From a virus: a stretch of 38,069 bases of DNA. A program made the position numbers and the translations under genes. The stretch's first letter is position 1; each line of letters begins with the position of its first letter. Positions 29,380 through 36,946 of this stretch are shown piece by piece. Below the pieces are notes generated by a model. It had not been told where the DNA came from, made no database searches, and worked only from the letters and a program-made list of their open reading frames with translations. The stretch lies in the IMG/VR virus record IMGVR_UViG_3300049215_000117, positions 1-38,069 of that record; one strand, given 5' to 3'.

Positions 29380-30928
29380 AGGTGCTCATCACCTCGACGA
29401 GCTCGCCGCAGTCGCCGAACAACGACTTCCAGGCCATCCGGTAGCCAGGGCTGTTGCTCCGCTGCCAGCCGCCGGCAGGGTGTCGCGTCCACGTGGGACC
29501 GCCCGGCTTCCTGTCGGGCAGGCCGACGACAGTGCCGACCTCGGGTTCGGGGCTGTGCGCATAGAAGCGGCGCGGCTCGGCCGGCTTGGCGATCTCATGC
29601 GGCCAGGTCGCACCCTGATCGGGGTCCTCATGCAGGCCCCAGTGACCAGCAGCGCGCTGGCACCGCAGTTCGGAGTAGTCCCCGTTCCCCACGCCGCAGA
29701 CGGGCTCGGCGTCGCCGGCGACCCAGCGGCGCGGCTCGGCTGCCGCGTCGAAGTCGAGGGTTTGCTGGGCGATGAGCTCGAGCCTGCGCCGCAGGTCGTC
29801 CCGCTCGGCCTCGACGCGCTTCGATCGAAGCTGCCAGTACTCCGTGGAGAGCTTCGCGCGTGCCCCGTCCAACGCCTGACGCAGGCGGTCCCGCTCGGAG
29901 CGGGCCTCGTCCCGCTCTCCGCGCCTCTGGTCCAACTCGAACAGGTAGCGCTCAACCGCCGATCGCACGGCCTCCTGCTGCTGGGCGGGGACGCCAACAA
30001 GCTCGGCGATCTCCTCGAATCGCGCCCGCAGCCGGGTCACCTCGGCGGCGGCGAGCTCCCACTCCTCGCGAGTCTCGTTGCGCTCGTTGGTGGCCTTGAT
30101 GGCCTGCTCGTTGGCCCGTTCCATGTCGGCCTTGACGGTGGCGTTCTCCGCGCCGAGGCGAACACACTCGGCGCGGTACTCCGCAGAGGTGCTCGCGATG
30201 CAGTTGATCAGCGTCCGCACATGGGCGATCGTGACCTCAGGGAGACCGCACGGACCGTTGTCCTCGATCGCGTGTAGCTCGTCGGCCAGGCCGCGGAGCT
30301 CGGCGTCGCGCGGGTCGGGCTCGCCGAACACGTTGAGGAGCTGCTGACCGAGCGAGGCCAGCTGTTCCTTGGTCGTGCGCCGGCTGGTGACGCCCGCGCG
30401 CTGGTCGGCGTCCGAGGTGGACACGCACACGTAGTGCTCGCCCTTGACGTGGTCGTAGGCGAAGGACACCTTGCACCCAAATGACAGATCCCAGCCGATG
30501 CCGTCGACGCGCATGGCCTCGACATCCTCGTCCCACTCCATCTCAATGCCAGGCTCGCTATGGACCGGCTTCCGCTCGACGGCCTGGATCTGGACGTCGG
30601 CCGGGATGAGGCCGGCGGCCACGAGCCCCTGACGGAACTGCCAGAGCGGAACCGCGCGGAAGCTGTCGACAACCGCGTCACGGATGGCATTGAGCGCGAG
30701 CGTGAACACGGACGGCACCTCGATGTGCCCCTTGGTGCCGACCTTGGCCGTGGTCGTCTCGGCGTAGCTCAGCTCGACGTCGCCGCTATCGAGCCGGACG
30801 GCCTGCGAGAAGTCGACATTCCGCTTGGCCTGGAAGGTCTTGGCGACCTCCAGCAGGTCGGCGGCCGAGGGCTCGACGATGGTGTGGGCCATGTCCTCAA
30901 GATGCTCGGCGAACTGGGCCTGAGACAT
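29372..30928 (-). pseudogene. DUF2303-like fragment fused to coiled coil and Cys/His tail
   Basis: 518 codons from an internal ATG that lacks a ribosome-binding site; in-frame codons extend 31 positions further upstream (G-W-R-D-H-R, W-E-R-W-N-K-F) and continue the DUF2303 protein whose start lies in the neighbouring frame. Residues ~1-80 (F-A-E-H-L-E-D, E-P-S-A-A-D-L-L-E-V-A-K-T-F, V-P-S-V-F-T-L-A-L) are typical DUF2303. Beyond that I do not recognise the usual ending; instead comes an unrelated segment, a long coiled coil (~225-375) and a C-x(n)-C-x4-G-H-x2-H motif (R-C-Q-R-A-A-G-H-W-G-L-H) found in actinophage zinc-like proteins. Probably a gene fusion as well as a frameshift. Confidence 0.65.
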
Positions 30929-31340
30929 GAGCGTGGCGTTGAACTTGTTCCACCGCTCCCAGTCGGCGTCGCCGCGCAGCTGCAGGCGGACGCGGTGGTC
31001 GCGCCAGCCGGCGGTCTGGTGCTGCGTGGTCGTTGAGCACCGCGGTCACGCGGCTCTGGTCGACGTCGGCCCACACGGTGGTGTGGCCGGGCGTCATGAG
31101 CCGGTTGACGTAGGCGGCGAAGTGCTTGTGGTCGTGCAGGACGACCTCGCCGCGCGGGGCGAGCGGCGCGGCCAGGTGGTGCTCCAGCGACTCGACGGTG
31201 AGCTTCTCGTCGTGGCGGACGCGGACGACGACGAGCGGGTCAGCGGCCGAGGAGAGCGGGAAGGGCTCGACCAAGGTCGAGACGCGGCCGAGCGCGGCGG
31301 CGGACTCCGTGTCGGTGCGGTGCTGCGGTGCGTCGGTCAC
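30897..31340 (-). pseudogene. DUF2303 N-terminal part, frameshifted near 31022
   Basis: GTG at 31340 follows AAGGAG and overlaps the previous stop. The first ~105 codons are DUF2303 (T-E-S-A-A-A-L-G-R, V-V-L-H-D-H-K-H-F-A-A-Y-V-N, T-V-W-A-D-V, V-T-A-V-L-N-D-H). At about 31022 one extra base throws the frame: the true continuation (H-Q-T-A-G-W-R-D-H) lies one frame over and leads into the 29372-30928 frame, while this frame degrades into Arg/Pro-rich residues. Frameshift mutation, assembly error and programmed +1 shift are possible in decreasing order. DUF2303 proteins usually sit beside phage recombination genes, as here. Confidence 0.75.
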
Positions 31341-31726
31341 CGGTTGCTCTCCTTGTGGGTGTCGAAGATGGACGGCTGGTGCGGGTTGTTGCGGACGAGC
31401 TCGTGCCCGTCGGTCACGAAGAACACCGACGAGGCGCGCTCGCCGCGCGGGACCTTGCGGACGATCTCGTCGAGCACGACGACCATGTGCTCGTTGCCGG
31501 CCTGCGGCTTGACGGTGACCTTGTAGCTGATCGATCCGGGCTTGCCGGTGCGCAGCACCTCGGCGACCAGCTCCTGCAAGCCGCGGGACAGCTCGTCGTG
31601 CGAGCGGCCCTTGTTGGTCTCCAGCAGGAAGGTCGCGAAGGGACGCGGCTCCTGCTCGGTGGTGTCCTGCTTGGACTCGGCCACGGTGTGTGGCTCCTCT
31701 CGGGTGGGGATCGTGGGTGCGGCCAT
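31337..31726 (-). CDS. Hypothetical early protein, 129 aa
   Basis: ATG 31726 overlaps the upstream stop (TGATG); an in-frame GTG at 31684 has the better ribosome-binding site (AGAGGAG, nine bases away) and may be the true start, giving 115 residues. A compact alpha/beta domain: F-A-T-F-L-L-E-T-N-K-G-R-S-H-D-E-L-S, helical L-Q-E-L-V-A-E-V-L, strands I-S-Y-K-V-T-V-K-P and M-V-V-V-L-D-E-I. Commonly seen upstream of DUF2303 genes in actinophages; function unknown. Confidence 0.7.
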   Translation of the reverse strand: MAAPTIPTREEPHTVAESKQDTTEQEPRPFATFLLETNKGRSHDELSRGLQELVAEVLRTGKPGSISYKVTVKPQAGNEHMVVVLDEIVRKVPRGERASSVFFVTDGHELVRNNPHQPSIFDTHKESNR

Positions 31727-31863
31727 CACTGGCACGCTCCCGGCAACGGGCAGTTGTGCAGGCCGCACAGCGGGCAGAGGATCGGCGTCGCGGCGGGGGC
31801 GACCTCGACGACGGGCCGGGTGTCGAGCGGCGGCGGCATGACGAACTCGCCGTAGGAGGGCAT
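31726..31863 (-). CDS. 45-residue zinc-knuckle-like protein
   Basis: ATG and stop overlap those of both neighbours. Pro-rich start (P-P-P-L-D-T-R-P), then C-P-L-C-G-L-H-N-C-P-L-P-G-A-C-Q at the end: C-x2-C-x3-H-x-C-x5-C. Small enough to be missed by gene callers, but coupling and motif support it. Function unknown; possible nucleic-acid or protein adaptor. Confidence 0.6.
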   Translation of the reverse strand: MPSYGEFVMPPPLDTRPVVEVAPAATPILCPLCGLHNCPLPGACQ

Positions 31864-32267
31864 CAGAACGGGAACCTCTCGTCCGGGAAGGCCACGTCGC
31901 GGATCTCGGACAGCACGCTGCGAACGTCCTCGATCGGCACGCCGACAACGTAGTAGGCGCTGGTGGCGTTGGGGTAGATCCGCAGGTGCAGTTCGCCGCT
32001 GATCAGCTGCGCCTCGAAGCGGGACGAGGCGCCCTCGCGCAGGTCGCTCTTGTAGACGGTGACCGGGCCGGACGACTGCTTGGCCGGCGGGTCGACGTGG
32101 TTGGCCTGCGCGATGAGCTCGGCCGCGACCTCACGCGCGGCGATGGGGGTGAGGTGGCAGCTGGGCCCGTCGCTGGGGCGCCCGATCCATAGCTCGATGG
32201 TCTTGTCGCCATCCTCGAATTCCTCGACGACAAGGGCGGTGTTGCGGGCGGACGACCAGGTTGCCAT
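31863..32267 (-). CDS. Hypothetical protein, 134 aa
   Basis: Between RecT-like and zinc-knuckle genes, overlapping both. Strand-rich N-terminal half (T-I-E-L-W-I-G-R-P-S-D-G-P) followed by helix A-A-R-E-V-A-A-E-L-I-A-Q-A-N; second half L-H-L-R-I-Y-P and V-P-I-E-D-V-R-S-V-L-S-E-I. No family recognised. Possibly associated with recombination by location only. Confidence 0.65.
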   Translation of the reverse strand: MATWSSARNTALVVEEFEDGDKTIELWIGRPSDGPSCHLTPIAAREVAAELIAQANHVDPPAKQSSGPVTVYKSDLREGASSRFEAQLISGELHLRIYPNATSAYYVVGVPIEDVRSVLSEIRDVAFPDERFPF

Positions 32268-33310
32268 CAGGCACCGGCCTCGACTGGCTCGCTGGCCTCG
32301 GCCTCGTACTGGCCGAGCAACGCGTCCAGCGCGCGGCCCGGGTCGTCGGTCTCGGACAGCCCGGCCAACGTGTCGATCACCTGCGACGCCTCGCGCTTCG
32401 TCAGGTCGCTCGACGAGGTCAGCTCGCGCCGGGCCAGGATGCCGACCATCTGGAGCTTGTCGGCCCGCTCGGTGACGCCGAAGTCGTTCAGCGACACGTG
32501 CAGCTTGTTCAGCTGGGCGCGGGTGGCCGGGCCGTCGACGGGCAACTCGGCCTGCTTGGGCTCGGCCGGCGCAGCGTCCTCGTAGCCGTCCTCGCCCGGC
32601 AGCGGTGGCGCGGTGTAGGTCTTGGCCCCGCTGTTCTCGTCCAGTTCGGGCGGCGCGAACTCCTCGGCAGCCCGGACGACACCGGACCGTGTCGCGGTCG
32701 CACGCTTCGCCTTGCGCTTGGGGGCCTCGGCCTGCGCCGGCGAGGTCGGGCGCTCGTCGTCGAAGTCGCCGTCCTCCAACTCCTCGATCGTCGCCACGAT
32801 GCCGCCAACCACGTCAGCGAACTTGCGGCGGCACAACCGGGTCGTGGCGCGGGCGTACAGCTTGTCCTCCGGATAGCCGCCCAGCTGGATCTGCGCCCGC
32901 TTCGCCTGGTCGGCGGTGAACTGGACGCGGGTCCACAGCTCTTCGCCGATCCGGCGCCCTTCCAGGATCACGCGGGTGTCGTTGGCCTCGACCTCACGGA
33001 GCTGGTGGCCGGCGGCCAAGACGAGCGCCCGCATGATCTCGGCGCTCTTGCCGGGCTTGCCCTTGACGATGTGAATGTGCTGCAACGAGGTCATCGGGCC
33101 GAGGCCCATCTCGCGGCCGGTCAGGATCGCGGCGGTCACCGCGGCCGGGTTGCCGCGCATGGACACCGGCACGAACTCGGTGTCGGCGATCTGGTTGGCC
33201 AGCGTCGAGACGTCGCGTACGACCTCGACCCATGTGTCCAGCTCGGTGGCCGTCCGGCGCTGCTCGCGCACGGCGGGCGCGGCCGGGGCTTGGTACTGCT
33301 CGACGGTCAC
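32267..33310 (-). CDS. recT: RecT-family ssDNA annealing protein
   Basis: 347 residues, GTG at 33310 overlapping the exonuclease stop (GTGA). Residues ~35-190 have the RecT core: F-V-P-V-S-M-R-G-N-P-A-A-V-T-A-A-I-L-T-G-R-E-M-G-L-G, then L-Q-H-I-H-I-V-K-G-K-P-G-K-S-A-E-I-M-R, W-T-R-V-Q-F-T-A-D-Q-A-K and A-R-A-T-T-R-L-C-R-R-K-F-A-D. C-terminal third is an acidic, Pro-rich linker plus a small helical end. It anneals complementary strands exposed by the partner exonuclease. Symbol denotes family. Confidence 0.88.
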   Translation of the reverse strand: MTVEQYQAPAAPAVREQRRTATELDTWVEVVRDVSTLANQIADTEFVPVSMRGNPAAVTAAILTGREMGLGPMTSLQHIHIVKGKPGKSAEIMRALVLAAGHQLREVEANDTRVILEGRRIGEELWTRVQFTADQAKRAQIQLGGYPEDKLYARATTRLCRRKFADVVGGIVATIEELEDGDFDDERPTSPAQAEAPKRKAKRATATRSGVVRAAEEFAPPELDENSGAKTYTAPPLPGEDGYEDAAPAEPKQAELPVDGPATRAQLNKLHVSLNDFGVTERADKLQMVGILARRELTSSSDLTKREASQVIDTLAGLSETDDPGRALDALLGQYEAEASEPVEAGA

Positions 33311-34098
33311 ATCGACTCCTGAAGTGCGGGCGGCAGCAGCGCGTCGCCGACGAGGTCGCGGGACTCGGCGCAGAAGTTCGCGACCTGCTGCACGTAGAGC
33401 AGGGCGCGGAACTGGTCCGGGCCGGCCTCGACGGGCACCAGGTCGTACCCGTCGGCGCGGACGTGGATGACGCCGGTGCGCTGCACCACGGGCACGGTCT
33501 CCTCGTGGCCGGCGCCGTTGAGGAAGAAGTCGGCGTAGCGGTAGCCGGCCAGCTGCAGGGCGGTCTCGCCGTAGACGCCGGACCGCGAGGTCTTGACGTC
33601 CAGCAGCCAGCGCACGCGCTCGCCGGGCCGGTCCGGGTCGACGAGGTCGGCGATGAGGTCGCCGGTGCCGGCGTAGCCGCGCTTGTGGGAGACGACCACG
33701 AATTCGGTCAGGACTGGCTGCACGTCCCATTCGTCGAGGAAGCGCACGTAGGACTCGACGTGACCGGCGAGCTCGTCGGGCACGGTGACTTCCTCGCCGT
33801 GGACCAGCTTCTCGGCCAGCGCGTGCACGGCGGTGCCACGGTTGGCGGCGGCGTCGCGGTCGGCGTAGCGGGCTTCCTTGAGCTTGGCCAGCCGGACGGA
33901 CGGGGACATCTCGGTGAGCTCGTCCCAGTGGTCGATGGCGTAGCCGGCGGTGGTGTTGGCCGCCCAGTTGATGAGCGCGGGCTTGGGCACGCCGTTGCCC
34001 ATGATGGTGGTGACGCCGGGGACCTTGGCCCCGTTGGCGTCCACGTAGGAGTGCCCTCTGCCGCGGTTGACGCGGCGCACGGGCGGGGCGTAGGGCAT
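33307..34098 (-). CDS. Cas4/RecB-like exonuclease
   Basis: 263 residues. PD-(D/E)XK core: R-G-T-A-V-H-A-L-A-E (conserved His), G-T-G-D-L-I-A-D-L (Asp), W-L-L-D-V-K-T-S-R (D-x-K), and L-A-G-Y-R-Y-A-D-F with L-Q-L-A-G-Y (QxxxY-type motif). No Cys cluster of true Cas4 is evident. As the nuclease partner of the adjacent RecT-like gene it would degrade DNA ends to single strands for annealing, the phage equivalent of RecE. Confidence 0.85.
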   Translation of the reverse strand: MPYAPPVRRVNRGRGHSYVDANGAKVPGVTTIMGNGVPKPALINWAANTTAGYAIDHWDELTEMSPSVRLAKLKEARYADRDAAANRGTAVHALAEKLVHGEEVTVPDELAGHVESYVRFLDEWDVQPVLTEFVVVSHKRGYAGTGDLIADLVDPDRPGERVRWLLDVKTSRSGVYGETALQLAGYRYADFFLNGAGHEETVPVVQRTGVIHVRADGYDLVPVEAGPDQFRALLYVQQVANFCAESRDLVGDALLPPALQESM

Positions 34099-34102
34099 CG
34101 AG

Positions 34103-34321
34103 CTACCTCGTTCGAATCGCGTTGCGTGAGTACGAAATCTGGGGGCGCACGGGGTGCAGGAAGATGAGGACGATCACGCCGATGGCGAGCGACCACGCGC
34201 CCCACAGCACCAGCACGGCAATGAGCGCCGAGGGCTGCACGAGCGCGACCGCCAGGCCGAGCGCGAGCGGCATCAGCACGGCCAGGGCGATGGCGGCGAC
34301 GTTCAGGGCGCGGTCAGCCAC
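34103..34321 (-). CDS. Two-helix membrane protein, 72 aa
   Basis: GTG at 34321, four bases after GAGGTG, overlapping the previous gene by eight bases. Two hydrophobic helices (A-L-N-V-A-A-I-A-L-A-V-L-M-P-L-A-L-G and A-L-I-A-V-L-V-L-W-G-A-W-S-L-A-I-G-V-I-V-L-I) with a basic tail. Located between early unknown genes; function unknown. Confidence 0.6.
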   Translation of the reverse strand: MADRALNVAAIALAVLMPLALGLAVALVQPSALIAVLVLWGAWSLAIGVIVLIFLHPVRPQISYSRNAIRTR

Positions 34322-34595
34322 GGGACACCTCGCGGGCGTATGGCGGGGTGAACAGGTCGAAGCGGGCGGTCGGCTCGCCGGGCTGCCAGCGCATGAACTC
34401 GCCGCTGCACACAACACCGCCCCGCGAGAACTTCGGGCCGATGCAGTCGCACCAGCACTCGCCGTCCTCGCTGGAGTCGAGCTGATGAACGAGCTCGAAC
34501 ATCGGGCGCACGCGCTCGCCGTCGTTGACGTCGTCCGGCGGCACGATGGGGATACCGTCGACCTCCTCGTCGATCAGTCCCGTGTAGACGTTCAC
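34314..34595 (-). CDS. Hypothetical protein, 93 aa
   Basis: GTG at 34595 coupled to the previous stop. Acidic N-terminal half (I-D-E-E-V-D-G-I-P-I-V-P-P-D-D-V) followed by G-E-C-W-C-D-C-I and G-G-V-V-C-S-G-E-F-M-R-W, four cysteines that could bind metal. No family recognised. Confidence 0.6.
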   Translation of the reverse strand: MNVYTGLIDEEVDGIPIVPPDDVNDGERVRPMFELVHQLDSSEDGECWCDCIGPKFSRGGVVCSGEFMRWQPGEPTARFDLFTPPYAREVSRG

Positions 34596-34993
34596 GCGGC
34601 ACCGCCGAGGAGCAGTGCCACGTCGATCGGCTGGTACTCGTCGAACTCCGGATCGAGCGCGGCCAGCAGGGCGGAGTGCAGGTCCGAGTGGCGCTCGGGG
34701 CTGGCGCAGAAGACGACGCAGAGCGGCCGCTCCGCCGCGACACCCAGCACCTCGACGTGCAGCGAGTCCTCGCTGTACACCTCGGCGAGCGCGGTGACGT
34801 CGTCGAGCGACGCGATCCAGCTCAGCAAGGTGGGGTGCTGGTAGACGTGGACGACCACGCGGTCCCGGGCGGCCTCGCACGAGACGCCGCCGAGGCGGAT
34901 GCCGATGACGTCGTCGGCGAGGTTGTAGCGGTCGAGGTGGTCAGCCAGTCCGCGCAGAGCGGTCGTGAGGCTGAGCTTGGTTGTGGTGGTCAT
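34592..34993 (-). CDS. Hypothetical protein, 133 aa
   Basis: Helical opening (T-T-A-L-R-G-L-A-D-H-L-D-R-Y-N-L), then alternating strands (V-V-V-H-V-Y-Q-H, H-V-E-V-L-G-V, L-C-V-V-F-C-A) and a Leu-rich C-terminus. Compact alpha/beta domain, no recognised motif. Overlaps both neighbouring genes by four bases. Confidence 0.65.
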   Translation of the reverse strand: MTTTTKLSLTTALRGLADHLDRYNLADDVIGIRLGGVSCEAARDRVVVHVYQHPTLLSWIASLDDVTALAEVYSEDSLHVEVLGVAAERPLCVVFCASPERHSDLHSALLAALDPEFDEYQPIDVALLLGGAA

Positions 34994-35136
34994 CTGCTCT
35001 CCCAGTAGCCGGACATCTCGTCGGCGGAGTCGCGCTCCGCCTTGGTGGCCTTGTCCCAGTCCTTCTCGGCGTTGTCCTCGACCTGCTGCTTGACGAGCGC
35101 CTTCAGCTCCTCGTCGGTGAGCTTCTTGCCGCCCAT
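34990..35136 (-). CDS. Small charged helical protein, 48 aa
   Basis: ATG follows AAGGAG by five bases although the gene starts 34 bases inside the preceding one. Almost entirely helical and charged (K-K-L-T-D-E-E-L-K-A-L-V-K-Q-Q-V-E-D-N-A-E-K-D-W). Stop overlaps the next ATG. No family recognised. Confidence 0.6.
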   Translation of the reverse strand: MGGKKLTDEELKALVKQQVEDNAEKDWDKATKAERDSADEMSGYWESR

Positions 35137-35282
35137 CGCCGCTCCTTCGGGAAGAACTGGTCGACGATCTGCTGGACCTCGGGGTAGCGGTCGGTCTTGT
35201 CGGGGTCCTTGGTCACCGGCACGTCGGGCTTGCTGTGCTTGCCGGGGCCGCTGGACGCGGGCGGTACGGTCGGTCTGGCCAT
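35103..35282 (-). CDS. Hypothetical protein, 59 aa
   Basis: ATG at 35282 with AGGAG nine bases upstream. Pro/Ser-rich start, then D-K-T-D-R-Y-P-E-V-Q-Q-I-V-D-Q-F-F-P and a basic end. Overlaps the next gene by 34 bases, longer than the usual four in this operon; the natural C-terminus is uncertain. Confidence 0.5.
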   Translation of the reverse strand: MARPTVPPASSGPGKHSKPDVPVTKDPDKTDRYPEVQQIVDQFFPKERRWAARSSPTRS

Positions 35283-35350
35283 GGAGGTGCTTCTCCTGTG
35301 GTCACGCGGGTCGTCCGGTGGCTGCCGGGCGGCCCGCCCTGGTGATGGGG

Positions 35351-35614
35351 TTATGCGGCCGGCTTCTTGCCGGTGCGCTTGGCGCGGGCGCGGGACGAGG
35401 CGAACGCCATCCGCTGCATGTGAGCCCGCCGGGCGTTCTCCGCCCGCTTGACGCGCTCGACGGCCGGCAGCGTGCCGTCCGGGTCGACCTGCTTCTCGAA
35501 CCGGTCGAGCGCGGCCTTGCGTGCGGCGGCGGTGCGCTCGGAGCGGTCCGGCGTGCGGGCCCACATCTCGTTCGCGGCGAGACTGGCGCGCATCCGGCGC
35601 TGCTCGGGCGTCAT
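35351..35614 (-). CDS. Basic helical protein, 87 aa
   Basis: Strongly Arg/Lys-rich (E-Q-R-R-M-R-A-S-L-A-A-N-E, A-A-A-R-K-A-A-L-D-R-F-E-K, R-V-K-R-A-E-N-A-R-R-A-H, R-A-R-A-K-R-T-G-K-K), all helical, so likely nucleic-acid associated. Coupled to the Cro-like gene upstream by an ATGA overlap. No family recognised. 68 bases without a gene follow. Confidence 0.6.
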   Translation of the reverse strand: MTPEQRRMRASLAANEMWARTPDRSERTAAARKAALDRFEKQVDPDGTLPAVERVKRAENARRAHMQRMAFASSRARAKRTGKKPAA

Positions 35615-35850
35615 GCGGCCACGTCCTTGACCAGCTGCTCGCGGTCGTCCTCCGCGATCCCGAGGGCGTCGCAGATCCGGGCGAAGACCTTCGGGCTGAC
35701 CGTCCTGCGTTGACCGAGCTCGATCTGGCTCAGGTACTGGACGGAGATCTGAGCCTTCGGCGCGAAGGTGACCAGGTCGTCGCCCTTCAGCTGGCGACGC
35801 CTACGGACGTCCCCGCCGTCGATGAGTACTCCAGAGGGGGGGTTCTGCAT
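35611..35850 (-). CDS. Cro-like XRE helix-turn-helix protein
   Basis: 79 residues from ATG 35850; the frame is open farther upstream, but this start sits 11 bases after the -10-like TATGTA, implying a very short leader. HTH: L-V-T-F-A-P-K-A-Q-I-S-V-Q-Y-L-S-Q-I-E-L-G-Q-R-R-T-V-S-P. First gene of the leftward early operon and divergent from the repressor candidate at 36004, the position of Cro in temperate phages. It would repress the repressor gene and tune early transcription. Confidence 0.78.
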   Translation of the reverse strand: MQNPPSGVLIDGGDVRRRRQLKGDDLVTFAPKAQISVQYLSQIELGQRRTVSPKVFARICDALGIAEDDREQLVKDVAA

Positions 35851-36003
35851 GCTGCGAACGCTACATAGTTCAGCAAGGTTCCACAAGTCACAGCAACGCA
35901 ACGCAGCGATATGCGTCTGTCTGTGTGCATGTGGTCGCCATGCGTGGCCTTGTTCTGCAAGAATCCGCTACGTTCAGCTCGTCTACGGGGAGGGCAGCTG
36001 CTG
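35851..36003. promoter_or_regulatory. Divergent immunity-region promoters
   Basis: 153 bases between the divergent HTH genes. Leftward: -10-like TATGTA (35867-35862) with TGTGAC about 19 bp upstream. Rightward signal is less clear; TTGTTC occurs near 35950 ahead of the repressor candidate. I found no strong palindromic operator, so sites for the two HTH proteins must be short or imperfect. Short repeated words such as gttcagc occur on both sides. Confidence 0.5.
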
Positions 36004-36471
36004 ATGCCTGGGGACGATGTGCCCTCGATGGAGGCGCGACGCGAGCTCGCGCGGCTTGTGCGCGCCCGACGCGGCGAGCTCAAGCTGAGCGTCTCGCGCG
36101 CCGCAAAGCTCGCACCTGTCGACAGGGCCACATGGACCGGCGTGGAGGACGCCACCAGAGTCCCGCAGTCACACAACCGGGCCGCCATCGAGAAGGTGCT
36201 GGGTTGGACATCGGGATCGATCGACAGGATCCTTGCCGGCGCCGGCGGCCCACAGGTTGACGAGCCCTCTCCGACACCTACGCCGTCAAGGGCCCGCTGG
36301 CAGACCTACCGGGTGACTGCCGAGGAGACGCTGAACCTGCTGCGAGTCGCGTTCGAGATGTACGGTGACGGCGGCTTCTGGCAGGCCTTTGACGACATCT
36401 ACTTCGGCCGCGAGAACACGCAGCGCACATCCCGCCAATCGCCTAGTGATCAGCAGGGCCAATCGGCCTAA
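36004..36471 (+). CDS. Candidate immunity repressor (XRE-type HTH)
   Basis: 155 residues from ATG 36004, nine bases after GGGGAGG; an upstream open extension is disregarded. Residues ~10-75 form an XRE-like domain (L-A-R-L-V-R-A-R-R-G-E-L-K-L-S-V-S-R-A-A-K-L-A, then W-T-G-V-E-D-A-T-R-V-P and I-E-K-V-L-G-W-T-S-G-S-I). Residues ~95-135 make a second small helical part (Y-R-V-T-A-E-E-T-L-N-L-L-R-V-A-F-E-M-Y). Rightward and divergent from the early operon, in the expected place for the lysogeny repressor. It lacks a protease domain of the LexA/CI type. Confidence 0.7.
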   Translation: MPGDDVPSMEARRELARLVRARRGELKLSVSRAAKLAPVDRATWTGVEDATRVPQSHNRAAIEKVLGWTSGSIDRILAGAGGPQVDEPSPTPTPSRARWQTYRVTAEETLNLLRVAFEMYGDGGFWQAFDDIYFGRENTQRTSRQSPSDQQGQSA

Positions 36472-36581
36472 AACTCACCCGGTCGGCGGTGGCTAACGTC
36501 ACATAGCCGGCGTTCGATGAATCCCTAGTAACCGGGACGCACGGCGGGGTTGGACGGCGTGCCAGCAAGAGGGGAGCCAGG

Positions 36582-36899
36582 GTGGAACGAGTGTGCGTCA
36601 TCGCGTTCGCCGCAGCAGCGCTACTCACTTTGATAGTGCTGCCATTGGACGCCTGGGCCATCGCCGACTGGCGGCAGAACGCGATCGACACCGCCGGCAT
36701 AGTGACCTCCGCATTCTGCGTAGGCACGTGGCTATTCGCCGGCACGGCATGGCTGAATCTGAAAACCCGTCGCCTGTTGGGCGACATGTTCGGCAAGGCG
36801 AAGCGAGAGACGAAAGCGGCCAGAACGCTCAGACGCCTGTCAGTGGATCAGCCAACCATGCCGCTGACGGTGCCGCCGAATCTCCGCAGCGTGAAGTAG
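36582..36899 (+). CDS. Two-helix membrane protein, lysogeny region
   Basis: 105 residues, GTG after AGGGGAG. Hydrophobic helices at ~6-28 and ~38-58, then a basic, charged tail (R-R-L-L-G-D-M-F-G-K-A-K-R-E-T-K). Same strand as the repressor candidate and between it and integrase, a usual site for genes expressed by the prophage, such as superinfection-exclusion proteins; that role is inferred. The 110 bases between the two genes show no clear second promoter. Confidence 0.6.
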   Translation: MERVCVIAFAAAALLTLIVLPLDAWAIADWRQNAIDTAGIVTSAFCVGTWLFAGTAWLNLKTRRLLGDMFGKAKRETKAARTLRRLSVDQPTMPLTVPPNLRSVK

Positions 36900-36905
36900 A
36901 CGCCA

Positions 36906-36943
36906 CGTGCCGTCGCCGCCCGGACCCCTCGGCGGCGGCACGG
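36906..36943. terminator. Imperfect hairpin between convergent genes
   Basis: cgtgccgtcgccgcc and ggcggcggcacgg can pair with one bulge around a ~10-base loop, between the membrane protein and integrase ends. Convergent placement suggests a terminator; the stem is imperfect and there is no strong T tract. Confidence 0.45.
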
Positions 36944-36946
36944 CGG

